This document shows positions 16,925 through 24,606 of a stretch of DNA of 36,899 nt, in pieces. Below the pieces are notes generated by a model. That model worked only from the letters and a program-made list of their open reading frames with translations, had not been told where the DNA came from and made no database searches. Source of the stretch: Candidatus Kapaibacterium sp. GTDB taxonomy: Bacteria; Bacteroidota; Ignavibacteria; Kapaibacteriales; Kapaibacteriaceae. The stretch covers positions 1 through 36,899 of the forward strand of contig JALHPC010000028.1 in NCBI GenBank assembly GCA_022842685.1, given 5' to 3'. The position numbers were made by a program, and so were the translations under genes. Every line of letters starts with the position of its first letter. The first letter of the stretch is position 1.

Positions 16925-17620
16925 ATGAAGGGACTGCTTGCCATTGTTGGCGCCCTCGTCATTTTTTCGTGTACCGCAGAATCACAACAGGTTAATAGCG
17001 TGAAACCAACAACATCAGCCGACACCACGGCCTATGCAATTGGCATGAGCATTGGCATGAACATCCGTCAGCAAAAACTCGACCTTGTTGTCGAACAACT
17101 TCTTGCTGGACTTCGCGATGCTGTAGCCGATAAGAGCCTCCTCACCGAAGACCAAATGTCGGAAGTCCTTCAGCGATTCCAAATGGAACAACAAGCCAAG
17201 GCCGAAGCCGATCGCGAAAAAGCTCAGTCGGCCAACAAGGATCGTGGTACCAAGTTCCTTGCCGAAAACAAGTCAAAGCCAGGTGTCGTTACTACAGCTA
17301 GCGGCCTGCAGTATCAAGTACTCAAGCAAGGCAATGGAGCCAAGCCAACCGCTGCTTCCACCGTTAAGGTGCACTATACCGGTACACTCATCGACGGCAA
17401 GGTCTTCGATAGCTCGGTTCAGCGCGGTCAGCCCATCGAGTTCCCACTCAACGGTGTGATTAAGGGTTGGACCGAAGGCGTTCAGCTTATGAATGTTGGC
17501 TCGAAGTTTAAGTTCTTCATTCCTTCGGAACTTGCGTACGGCGAGCGTGGAGCTGGTCAGGACATCGGCCCTAACGAAACGCTCATTTTTGAAGTCGAAT
17601 TGCTCGACATCGTCAAGTGA
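16925..17620 (+). CDS. FKBP-type peptidyl-prolyl isomerase, lipoprotein
   Basis: Catalyses cis-trans proline isomerisation and helps fold envelope proteins, resembling FkpA/Mip. The 231-residue product has a signal peptide with a lipobox-like IFSC (Cys17). An alpha-helical dimerisation domain follows (AIGMSIGMNIRQQKLDLVVEQLLAGLRD... to about residue 110). The C-terminal FKBP domain includes KVHYTGTLIDGKVFDSS, VIKGWTEGVQLM, FFIPSELAYGERG and LIFEVELLDIVK. The ATG at 16925 is the only start giving a signal peptide. Its stop overlaps the desaturase start as GTGA. Confidence 0.94.
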   Translation: MKGLLAIVGALVIFSCTAESQQVNSVKPTTSADTTAYAIGMSIGMNIRQQKLDLVVEQLLAGLRDAVADKSLLTEDQMSEVLQRFQMEQQAKAEADREKAQSANKDRGTKFLAENKSKPGVVTTASGLQYQVLKQGNGAKPTAASTVKVHYTGTLIDGKVFDSSVQRGQPIEFPLNGVIKGWTEGVQLMNVGSKFKFFIPSELAYGERGAGQDIGPNETLIFEVELLDIVK

Positions 17621-18522
17621 GTAAGCTGCCGATTCTTGCCCTCTTGATTCTGCCGTTGTTGGCAGTCATCTTGGGCGGCTACCTAGCATTTACAGGCAAC
17701 GTAAGCACCACCGACGTGGTGCTTTGCGTTGTTGGTGTTGTCCTTACCGAGTACGGCATTACCTTTGGCTTTCATCGGTTTGTCGTCCACAAGGCCTTCG
17801 AGCCACATCCTGCGCTTAAGGCCGTAGCCCTTGCCCTTGGAAGTATGGCATGGCAGGGACCGGTGGTAAACTGGGCTTCGACGCATACCAAACATCATGC
17901 GTTGAGCGACAAGGAAGGCGACGTTCATTCGCCAACGATTAGCGGATTCATTTTCGCGCATTGCGAATGGCTCCTCGAAATGTCGTCAGACCAGATGAAT
18001 GAGATTCGCGCTAAGTGGGGCGGACGGTACCTGAAAGACCCCATGATAGCTTGGTTCGACAAGACATTCCTGTGGTGGGCACTTGCCAGTTTGGTGATTC
18101 CATTCGCCATTGGCGGATGGAGTGGTCTTCTTTGGGGTGGCTTCATTCGCATCTTCTTTAGCTCGCACATCACATGGGCTGTGAATTCGGTGTGTCACTA
18201 CTTTGGCCCACGGATGTTCACCACCACCGATCAAAGCCGTAACAACGCCATCGTTGGAATTCTTGCACTCGGCGAGGGCTGGCACAACAACCACCATGCC
18301 TTTCCTACAAGCGCCTTCCATGGGCTAACGCCATGGCAGTTCGATTTTACAGGACTTACCATCCGCATCTTCGAAAAGCTAGGTCTTGTAAAGAAGGTTC
18401 AGCGTATTCCTAAGGAATACCTTGAGCGCCGCCGCACCGAACATATCAACTCCGAAATCTTACCCCTTCAGCCTGGTGACGAAGGGGCACCGACAGAGGC
18501 AAGCGAAGCAAAGGCGGCGTAG
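17617..18522 (+). CDS. Fatty acid desaturase (acyl-CoA delta-9 type)
   Basis: Membrane di-iron enzyme that introduces a double bond into acyl chains, altering membrane fluidity. The 301-residue protein has paired hydrophobic segments at its N-terminus (about 4-45) and middle (about 150-190). The three histidine boxes are HRFVVH, HTKHH and WHNNHHAFP, in the usual spacing for stearoyl-CoA-type desaturases. The GTG start at 17617 overlaps the FKBP stop (GTGA). The C-terminal tail is hydrophilic and acidic. Substrate (acyl-CoA or phospholipid) cannot be told from sequence; electron partners are not adjacent. Confidence 0.92.
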   Translation: MSKLPILALLILPLLAVILGGYLAFTGNVSTTDVVLCVVGVVLTEYGITFGFHRFVVHKAFEPHPALKAVALALGSMAWQGPVVNWASTHTKHHALSDKEGDVHSPTISGFIFAHCEWLLEMSSDQMNEIRAKWGGRYLKDPMIAWFDKTFLWWALASLVIPFAIGGWSGLLWGGFIRIFFSSHITWAVNSVCHYFGPRMFTTTDQSRNNAIVGILALGEGWHNNHHAFPTSAFHGLTPWQFDFTGLTIRIFEKLGLVKKVQRIPKEYLERRRTEHINSEILPLQPGDEGAPTEASEAKAA

Positions 18523-18538
18523 TTGCCGACTGTACGTT

Positions 18539-18865
18539 GTGAGCACGTCTGATACCTACGAGCGCATCTACGATCTCGTTCGACAAATTCCTCGCGGCAG
18601 CGTTACGACCTATGGTCATATCGCTGCCGCGATTGGTTTACGCTCAGGCGCCCGCCTTGTTGGTTGGGCTATGAATGCCATTCCTCTGCATCTTCGGCAC
18701 GAAGTGCCGGCCCACCGTGTGGTAAACCGCAATGGCGAACTCACAGGAAAGATGCACTTCGAAACACCGTTCGCAATGCGCGAACGCTTAGAAAGCGAAG
18801 GCGTACCGTTTGACGGCGACCGCGTTGCAATCGACGATTGTCTATGGATTCCGCCGTTGGTGTGA
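18539..18865 (+). CDS. Alkyltransferase-like (ATL) DNA repair protein
   Basis: A 108-residue one-domain MGMT-type protein. In true O6-alkylguanine transferases the active site is PCHR; here it reads VPAHRVVN (Ala58), so the acceptor Cys is gone. ATL proteins of this kind bind O6-alkylguanine and hand it to nucleotide excision repair. The rest matches the fold: YDLVRQIPRGSVTTYGHIAAAIG, RLVGWAMNA and TGKMHFETPFAMRERLESEGV. The GTG start at 18539 is the first plausible start after the desaturase stop; no ATG precedes the domain. The last 24 bases overlap the converging amine oxidase gene. Confidence 0.9.
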   Translation: MSTSDTYERIYDLVRQIPRGSVTTYGHIAAAIGLRSGARLVGWAMNAIPLHLRHEVPAHRVVNRNGELTGKMHFETPFAMRERLESEGVPFDGDRVAIDDCLWIPPLV

Positions 18866-20410
18866 CGGCTGCCAAGCGCCTACACGCTGTGCGATAAGCT
18901 CGGCCGCCCTGCGGCCTGTTTCCGCTGCCCCATTCATATAGCCCTTGAACTCTGTGCTGCAGTGCTCGCCAGCAAAGAACAGGTTGCCAACGGGCTCGAA
19001 TTCTTTGCCGTAGCATGCTGTCCACTGGCCAGGCCCGTAGCTGGAATACGACCCCCGACTAAATCGATAGCCAGGCCAGTGGAACCGTTCCTGTGCTTGA
19101 ATGGCATGCGAGGCCGCTTCGGGCCAGGCCTGAGCTAGACTGGCGTAGAGCTGTTGCGCTACCTCGCCGAGTGGCTTGCTTCCCAGATTGCGGCACTGTG
19201 CGCCACCGCTAAAGAACGTTAGGCCGCCCTGACCCACGCTCTGAAATGCCGTATGGTCCCACGCTAACTGGAATGGGGCATCGGTAAAGACGAGGCCATT
19301 GCGCTGCTGCTCGCGCCAAAATGGCGAGTCAAGGGCTATCATCACCTTGCTGTTGCTGCCGTATCGAAGCGTGTCAATCGTGCGTTGCTTATGCGCTGGC
19401 ATGGGAACGTCGAGCTCGAGTGAGCGCAAAACCGAGAATGGGATGGTGCAAAGCACGATGTCGGCCACGACGTCGATGCTGGCGTGGTCCTTCCGGAACG
19501 TTAACACGTAGCGTTGCCCCTGCTTGGAAAGTCGCTCTAACGCATAGCCGGTATGGACGCGCTCGCGAATGGCCGACGCAAGTCGCATGGGTATCTGGTC
19601 GTTACCGCCAGCAATCTTGTATCGCTCGTCGCTGTCGCCAAACGGCTGGAATGTCCCGTCGCTTACGTCTGTCGATATCATGGCTAGGGCATTCAGCGCG
19701 CTCTGCTCGCCAAGTTCAAGTCCATGTTCGGTAACAAAGGCGGTTTCAAAGAAGGAGCGCAGCCAGCCATGCATACCAATCGTGGTAAGGTAGGCATCCA
19801 AACTGATGTTGTCGTAGCCAGCAGCCGCACTGTGGTGTAACTGAGCCATAGACGTTGGCAGGAGGGCCACGTCGGCGCGAAGTCGGTCGATAAACGGCTC
19901 AAGAGCCCTTACGATGTCTTGCTCTGTAATGCTTCGGCCGTCAAACCACAGTGTGGTCGATCGCTGGGCGAAGTCGCCCGACTCCAGGTCGATGAGGTCG
20001 AGGCCAAACTCGCGCACCAAGGCGTGCATGTCGGCATGGTTCGAATCGATGTACTCGCCGCCAATCTCTACGTAGGCGCCGGGAATCAACGTGTCGCGGC
20101 CCGTATACATGCGGCCGCCGATGCGCGTGGATGCCTCGTATACTTCGGCAACGATGCCAGTTTTGCGCAGAACATGTGCGGCGTGCAAGCCAGCCATGCC
20201 AGCACCTAGTATAACGACGCGTGGCGCTAAGTCGCGGGGAATGTCGGCCGGCCTGCTGCAGGCCGCGATAAACGACGGTGCTGCGGCCGCCGCCGCCGCC
20301 ATCGAGGCAGTACGCAAGAAGTGGCGGCGCTGTTGTGACGGCTGTGCTGGGTTGGACGCTGCAGCCGCGCGCAACGCCGAGCGCAAAAGAGTGGTGAGCG
20401 GTGAACGCAT
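18842..20410 (-). CDS. Flavin monoamine oxidase family protein, Tat-exported
   Basis: A 522-residue FAD amine oxidase, likely periplasmic. The N-terminus has a twin-arginine motif (QRRHFLR, residues 27-33), a long Ala stretch and an IAAC (Cys51) that could be lipidated. Then comes the FAD site VVILGAGMAGLHAAHVL (GxGxxG at 69-74) and EASTRIGGRMYT. The C-terminus carries the family NLFFAGEHCSTEFKGYMNGAAETGRRAAELI. This fits export of a folded, flavin-loaded enzyme. Substrate (amine, amino acid or other) is unknown. It follows the VWA-OmpA gene by 15 bases on the same strand and converges on the ATL gene with a 24-base overlap. Confidence 0.9.
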   Translation of the reverse strand: MRSPLTTLLRSALRAAAASNPAQPSQQRRHFLRTASMAAAAAAAPSFIAACSRPADIPRDLAPRVVILGAGMAGLHAAHVLRKTGIVAEVYEASTRIGGRMYTGRDTLIPGAYVEIGGEYIDSNHADMHALVREFGLDLIDLESGDFAQRSTTLWFDGRSITEQDIVRALEPFIDRLRADVALLPTSMAQLHHSAAAGYDNISLDAYLTTIGMHGWLRSFFETAFVTEHGLELGEQSALNALAMISTDVSDGTFQPFGDSDERYKIAGGNDQIPMRLASAIRERVHTGYALERLSKQGQRYVLTFRKDHASIDVVADIVLCTIPFSVLRSLELDVPMPAHKQRTIDTLRYGSNSKVMIALDSPFWREQQRNGLVFTDAPFQLAWDHTAFQSVGQGGLTFFSGGAQCRNLGSKPLGEVAQQLYASLAQAWPEAASHAIQAQERFHWPGYRFSRGSYSSYGPGQWTACYGKEFEPVGNLFFAGEHCSTEFKGYMNGAAETGRRAAELIAQRVGAWQPSHQRRNP

Positions 20411-20425
20411 CTGCGAATCTAGGGG

Positions 20426-22183
20426 CTACCGCCGAATAATGCGGAAGACAGTGCGCCGATTCTTTGCACGCCCTTCCTCGGTGTCGTTACTTTCAACCGG
20501 AATGCTAAAGCCAAAACCACGCGTTCGTAAACGACGTTCTTCGACGCCGCGCGCAACGATTGCGCGCTTGACGCTTTCGGCACGTGCCTCGGATAGTCGC
20601 TGGTTAAACTCCTCGCCACCTATGTTGTCGGTGTGGCCCTGAATCTCAATCTCAACGCGAGGATATTCAAGCATGGCCGACGCGATTTCATCAACGATGT
20701 ACAGCGACGTACTGTCGATGTCGCTGCGGTTATAGGCAAACACGACCGGACGTGTGAACTCGACCGTGGAGCTGACAGGTATCAACGGCGATTTGTCGAA
20801 CTTGGCTCTCGCCGTCAGTGTAACGTAGTCATCGTCACCATCATTGTCACGCCCGTCACCTCCGTCACCCTTGTCACGTCCGTCACCTCCGTCACGTCCG
20901 TCACGTCCGTCACGTCCGTCACGTCCGTCACCTCTGTCACGTCCGTCACCTCTGTCACGTCCGTCACCTCCGTCACCCTTGTCACGTCCGTCACGTCCGT
21001 CACCTCCGTCACCTCCGTCACCCCTGTCACGTCCGTCACCCCCGTCACCCCCGTCACGTCCGTCACCTCTGTCACGTCCGTCACCTCTGTCACGCCCGTC
21101 ACCCTTGTCACGCCCGTCACCTCTGCCGCCGTCCTCGCCGCCATTCTTACCACGGCCGGATTTTTTGCGTGGGACGCGTACGGTAAGCTCAAGTTCATGC
21201 GTTCCATCGAACACCGTGGGTTTATACGAAACGCGGTAGTAGTTGCGAAGAGAGTTGTAGATGTCTTGAAAGATGGCAACCAGTTCGGCCTTGGTGTAGG
21301 CGCGATAGTATTTGCCGCCGGTATAGATCGCCAGGTTTTGCAGCACCTCGTCTTGAGCGTAGGCAAAGCCAATCACAAACAGCGAAATGTTGTGTTTGGC
21401 GGCGTATTCGTACACTTCGGCAGCGCGGCTTTTCGACACGTTTTCATCGCCGTCGGCAAACAGCACGGCAACCTTTAGTTGGTCGACGGGTACCTCCTGC
21501 AGTTGCCGCATCGTTGTCATGATTCCATCCCATGTAGCACTAAACACGCCGCGCGCAACTGCCTTATGCGTGCGCCACGCAGGAAGCATGGTGCCTGTGT
21601 CGGCGCTCAACCCAAACACGTTGGTAACCTTCTGATTCCACGTTGTAAGGGCAATCTCGTCGCATGGCCGTTTCATGCCGATAAAGATGTCGGTACCTTG
21701 TTCGACGGCATCCAGAGCCCCTTTCATAGAGCCAGAGAAGTCGAGACCAACAGAAATGTAGACTGGTACGCTGTCCTTATCGCCAAACTCACGAACGCGG
21801 AACGGATCGACGGGCTTGCTCTTCTTGGTTTTACCGCTACCCAAGGTTTCGCGAAAGCCCATAAAGTAGTCTGGAGCGTTGGCTCGCTTGTAGGGGTCGG
21901 CCATGTGGGTAACCATGTAGCCGGTAGTATCGAGCACGCGCACAAACAGGCGGACAGAATCGGGGTAGAAAAAGTGCTCGGTCTTCCACGTGTCCATGGT
22001 CAGAGCGCCCACATCGGCGATGGAGTCGATGTGGCGCGTCTTGGTGTACAGATGCTGGACCTTCTTTTCGCCATCATCGCGTAGGTCCAGCACCTGCCCA
22101 AGGGTGTGCTGCGAACTCTTGCATCCCCACATCAGCGCCATGGTGATAAGGGGCAACGTTAGGCCTAGGGCGCTACGTTTCAC
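20426..22183 (-). CDS. VWA-domain lipoprotein with OmpA C-terminus and a repeat linker
   Basis: A 585-residue outer-envelope protein. Residues 1-21 are a lipoprotein signal (MALMWGC, Cys21). A von Willebrand A domain follows (about 140-320) with the MIDAS DFSGS (148-152), a Thr near 217 and a second metal-site Asp in FADGD. Residues about 356-448 are a Gly/Asp/Arg/Lys linker in 3-residue steps encoded by 31 copies of a 9-base repeat. The last about 110 residues are an OmpA/peptidoglycan-binding domain with EIQGHTDNIGGEEFN and LSEARAESVKRAIVARGV. The protein may bridge the outer membrane and cell wall; the VWA partner is unknown. The start overlaps the O-methyltransferase stop (ATGA). Confidence 0.92.
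   Translation of the reverse strand: MKRSALGLTLPLITMALMWGCKSSQHTLGQVLDLRDDGEKKVQHLYTKTRHIDSIADVGALTMDTWKTEHFFYPDSVRLFVRVLDTTGYMVTHMADPYKRANAPDYFMGFRETLGSGKTKKSKPVDPFRVREFGDKDSVPVYISVGLDFSGSMKGALDAVEQGTDIFIGMKRPCDEIALTTWNQKVTNVFGLSADTGTMLPAWRTHKAVARGVFSATWDGIMTTMRQLQEVPVDQLKVAVLFADGDENVSKSRAAEVYEYAAKHNISLFVIGFAYAQDEVLQNLAIYTGGKYYRAYTKAELVAIFQDIYNSLRNYYRVSYKPTVFDGTHELELTVRVPRKKSGRGKNGGEDGGRGDGRDKGDGRDRGDGRDRGDGRDGGDGGDGRDRGDGGDGGDGRDGRDKGDGGDGRDRGDGRDRGDGRDGRDGRDGRDGGDGRDKGDGGDGRDNDGDDDYVTLTARAKFDKSPLIPVSSTVEFTRPVVFAYNRSDIDSTSLYIVDEIASAMLEYPRVEIEIQGHTDNIGGEEFNQRLSEARAESVKRAIVARGVEERRLRTRGFGFSIPVESNDTEEGRAKNRRTVFRIIRR
20846..21124. repeat. 31-copy 9-base tandem repeat in the VWA-OmpA gene
   Basis: On the plus strand GTCAC recurs every 9 bases from 20846 to 21116 without slipping, followed by variable four-base fillers (GTCC, CTCC, CTCT, CCTT, GCCC, CCCT, CCCC). 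I count 31 units. On the coding strand each unit is two residues plus Asp: G-R-D, G-G-D, R-G-D or K-G-D. Because the unit is a multiple of three and lacks stops, several other frames are also open here; they are not genes. Confidence 0.95.
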
Positions 22184-22842
22184 GGGCGAACTACTCCAAT
22201 GGCCATGCCATCGCCTAGTGGCACAAGGGTGGCCTGAATGGCTGGATGTGTAGCCAGTGCATGGTTGAACGCACGGATGCCTGCTACGTTCTCGGGTTCA
22301 TAGTCGGAGTGTTCTTCCTGCACATAACCCCAAGCCATGGCGTTGTCGCCGATGATTAAACCGCCCGGATTCATGAGGGGAAGAACAGCGTGGAGGTAAT
22401 TGACGTAGTTGGGCTTGTCGGCGTCGATAAACACAAGGTCAAATCGTGTCGAAGCATCAAACGCTACGATGCTGTCAAGGGCAGGGCCATCAATCACGGT
22501 GATAACGTCGGCCAGTCCAGCTTGTGCTGCCTTGCGGCGGATAAATTCTGCATACGTAGGCATCAGCTCCAGCGCTGTAACCGTGCCGCCTTGAGGCAAG
22601 GCCCGCGCCATGGTTATAGCCGAGTAACCAGCAAGCGAACCAATTTCGAGGATATGGCGTGTGCCGCTTGCGCGGATGAGTACTTGGAGAAACGACGTCT
22701 GTTCGGGAGCAATGGCAATGGCCGGTATGCCTTCGGCAACGGCCTCGGTCATAAGCGTGCGCAAGAAGTCGTCTTCGGCCGTGAAGGTTGACTCTAGATA
22801 GGCGTCGAACGCCGGCGTACGTGGAGTGTGTGTGGTAGCCAT
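22180..22842 (-). CDS. SAM-dependent O-methyltransferase (methyltransferase family 3)
   Basis: A 220-residue cytosolic catechol-O-methyltransferase-type enzyme that moves a methyl group from SAM to a hydroxyl. The SAM site is HILEIGSLAGYSAITMARALPQGGTVTALELMP. The metal-binding and catalytic part reads FDLVFIDADKPNYVNYLHAVLPLMNPGGLIIGDN, with the Asp pair and Lys typical of the family. The first about 50 residues are a helical lid. The acceptor is unknown. It is two bases from the MCE gene stop and overlaps the VWA-OmpA start as ATGA. Confidence 0.92.
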   Translation of the reverse strand: MATTHTPRTPAFDAYLESTFTAEDDFLRTLMTEAVAEGIPAIAIAPEQTSFLQVLIRASGTRHILEIGSLAGYSAITMARALPQGGTVTALELMPTYAEFIRRKAAQAGLADVITVIDGPALDSIVAFDASTRFDLVFIDADKPNYVNYLHAVLPLMNPGGLIIGDNAMAWGYVQEEHSDYEPENVAGIRAFNHALATHPAIQATLVPLGDGMAIGVVRP

Positions 22843-22843
22843 A

Positions 22844-23785
22844 TTAGCGGTGTCCTAGACCGACGTTAACGTTGACACCGGCGGTGCGAGCAGAGCGAAC
22901 GAACCGACTAAGTTCGTTGACGGCCGAGTCGAGCCGTCGGCCGAGGTCGGCGTCGTACAATAAGCGATTTGCCACGCTGCGGTTAGTGCGGATATCGGTA
23001 ACGATGCCGCTCATGTTCGACACGAGCGAGTCGACCGAGGTGAGCGTTCCGGTAGATCTGCGAATCACGTCGTTCGCATCAGCTACGGTACGGTCGAGGT
23101 TGTCGAGCAGTCGGGCCACCCGCGGTTCGTTGTTGCCTACGGCCGTGCGCAAGTCGTCGACAAGGATGCCGACGTTTTTGAGCGTACGCTGGAGGTCGGC
23201 AGAGTTATTCGTTAGGAACGTACGCAAGTCGTTTACCAGCAGGGCACCGTCTGACGCAATGGTACGGATGTTCTGTGTGACCGAGCCGTCGGCAAGCAAG
23301 TCGGTCAGCGAGCCAGCGATAGTGTCAAGGCGTCGAATCAGCGAGCGTGCATCGCCAGAGACGCTGCCAAGGTCGTCGACAAGCGTGATGATGTCGGCAG
23401 CAACAACGCCGGGTATTTCCTTCGAGCGGTCGAACGTGCCGGTGGTGCCTGGAACAACTTCGAGCTTCTTGCCGCCGGTGATTTCAAGGATAGAAACGCG
23501 CGCCGAAGCGTCGGCAAACAGGTCGGACGTGTTGTCGATATCGGCACGAACAACAACCGATCCACCGTCGGACGTCACGGCGGTGACGGTGCCACGGCGG
23601 ACACCGTTTACGACGACCGGAGCCCCTTGATCGAGACCTCCGGAAGCACTAAGGCGAACGGTGATTTGGTTTTTGGTTCCAGGGATTGAGATGCCCTTGC
23701 CAAGCAGGATGCCGGCGATGAGAAGGGTGAGGGCGGCGATGGAGACCAGGCCGACCTTGATTTCGGTTGAGCGAGTGTGTTGCAT
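22844..23785 (-). CDS. MCE/MlaD family lipid-transport protein
   Basis: A 313-residue membrane-anchored periplasmic protein for lipid trafficking between membranes. One N-terminal helix (about 11-30) is followed by the MCE domain (about 38-115: VRLSASGGLDQGAPVVVNGVRRGTVTAV ... GGKKLEVVPG). A long helical coiled region then runs to the end, with repeated segments such as LVNDLRTFLTNNSADLQRTLKNVGILVDDLRTAV. Usually mlaE (permease) and mlaF (ATPase) lie next to it; neither is here, so its transport partners must be elsewhere. It starts an operon with the O-methyltransferase, 22 bases from the terminator that ends ssb. Confidence 0.9.
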   Translation of the reverse strand: MQHTRSTEIKVGLVSIAALTLLIAGILLGKGISIPGTKNQITVRLSASGGLDQGAPVVVNGVRRGTVTAVTSDGGSVVVRADIDNTSDLFADASARVSILEITGGKKLEVVPGTTGTFDRSKEIPGVVAADIITLVDDLGSVSGDARSLIRRLDTIAGSLTDLLADGSVTQNIRTIASDGALLVNDLRTFLTNNSADLQRTLKNVGILVDDLRTAVGNNEPRVARLLDNLDRTVADANDVIRRSTGTLTSVDSLVSNMSGIVTDIRTNRSVANRLLYDADLGRRLDSAVNELSRFVRSARTAGVNVNVGLGHR

Positions 23786-23807
23786 GCGTTAGAGATGAAC
23801 ATACGAA

Positions 23808-23833
23808 AAGCCCACTCGTTGGCGAGAGGGCTT
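23808..23833 (-). terminator. Rho-independent terminator after ssb
   Basis: On the minus strand a hairpin forms from AAGCCC-CTCG pairing with CGAG-GGGCTT, broken by one mismatched base pair and closed by a CCAA loop, then TTTT. It stands 22 bases beyond the ssb stop and 22 before the mlaD start, so ssb is probably its own transcription unit. Confidence 0.75.
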
Positions 23834-23855
23834 CGCGGTAATGGCGGGCGTGGGG

Positions 23856-24278
23856 CTAAAACGGAATTTCGTCCGTGTTCGTGTGCGAGGTGCCCTGCTG
23901 GGGCGATGCGGCATCGTCGCCTTCGGCGGCAGGCGCCTGCGGCGGGCGGTTGTCGAGGACGATGATGTCTTCGGCATGAATCTCGGTAACGGTAATGCGG
24001 CGGCCTTCTTTGTCGGTGTACGAGCGCGACGTCAGGCGCCCTTCGACATACACTCGAGTGCCTTTGCGGACCATGCGCTCAACAAGGTCGCTCAGCGAGC
24101 GCCATGCAAGCACCGTGTGCCACTCCTTGGTTTCGCGGATGTTGCCGTCCTTGTCGCGCCACGAATGCGACGTAGCCATACGAAACGTCGACACCGACGT
24201 GCCGCTTTGAACCACGGCTTTTTCGGGATCGCGGCCAACGTTGCCCAGCAACATCACCTTGTTTAGTGAACGTGACAT
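23856..24278 (-). CDS. ssb: Single-stranded DNA-binding protein
   Basis: Coats single-stranded DNA in replication and repair. The 140-residue product has an OB fold in residues 1-105, with SRSLNKVMLLGNVGRDPEKAV, WHTVLAWRSLSDLVERMVRKGTRVYVEGRL and the strand ITVTEIHAEDIIVL. A short linker of Ala/Gln/Pro follows, and then the canonical acidic tip DEIPF used to bind partner proteins. Linker and tip are unusually short but complete. The gene is followed by a terminator and preceded by a repeat-filled gap. Confidence 0.97.
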   Translation of the reverse strand: MSRSLNKVMLLGNVGRDPEKAVVQSGTSVSTFRMATSHSWRDKDGNIRETKEWHTVLAWRSLSDLVERMVRKGTRVYVEGRLTSRSYTDKEGRRITVTEIHAEDIIVLDNRPPQAPAAEGDDAASPQQGTSHTNTDEIPF

Positions 24279-24386
24279 ACTGCGGGCATTCTAACGTTGG
24301 GCGTTGTGCAGTAAGCGGTCATGACGCGACTCGCATTGTTGTAGAAGTGTCGAATCTAAACAAAAAGGCGTTTCGCGCGACACCGC

Positions 24387-24483
24387 GCACTAGGGCGGGC
24401 ACGGGGCCATGGTCTGGCCCCCTGTGCCTGCCCCCGTGCCTGCATCGGTGTTGTAGGGGCAGGCCCCGTGCCTGCCCTAGTGC
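24387..24483. repeat. GC-rich palindromic repeat element in the 24279-24606 gap
   Basis: The 328-base gap between ssb and the lipoprotein holds no gene that I can support. Its centre has inverted arms 24387-24408 and 24462-24483, 22 bases with one mismatch. Inside is a shorter hairpin (GGGGCC, loop, GGCCCC) and direct copies of GTGCCTGCCC. The right arm, 24464-24490, is identical over 27 bases to 29535-29561 at the other end of the islet. It resembles the REP/MITE-like palindromes scattered in many genomes. The remaining 24511-24606 contains the presumed promoter of the lipoprotein operon, with no element I can name. Confidence 0.85.
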
Positions 24484-24606
24484 GAAGCGTCGTGCGCAAC
24501 GCAATGCGGTAACCGATTCACCCAAATGGAGTTGTATCAATCCTTGAAGCGCGTGGGTAGCGACTGAATTCACAGTCACTGCTTTCGTTCATACGTAAGG
24601 CATTTC

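Noticed and set aside
20846..21124. Regular spacing that might suggest a CRISPR array.
   Set aside because: Unit is 9 bases with no unique spacers of 25-40 bases, it lies inside a coding frame, and no cas genes are present.
20633..21478. A 281-residue plus-strand open frame of VTSVTSVTP repeats, and other open frames over the same region.
   Set aside because: They arise because the 9-base repeat has no stop in several frames. The minus-strand frame has VWA and OmpA domains on both sides and a signal peptide, so it is the gene.
24279..24606. Short open frames in the ssb-lipoprotein gap with Arg/Cys/Pro-rich products.
   Set aside because: They fall on the palindromic repeat, match no family, and lack credible starts; treated as non-coding.
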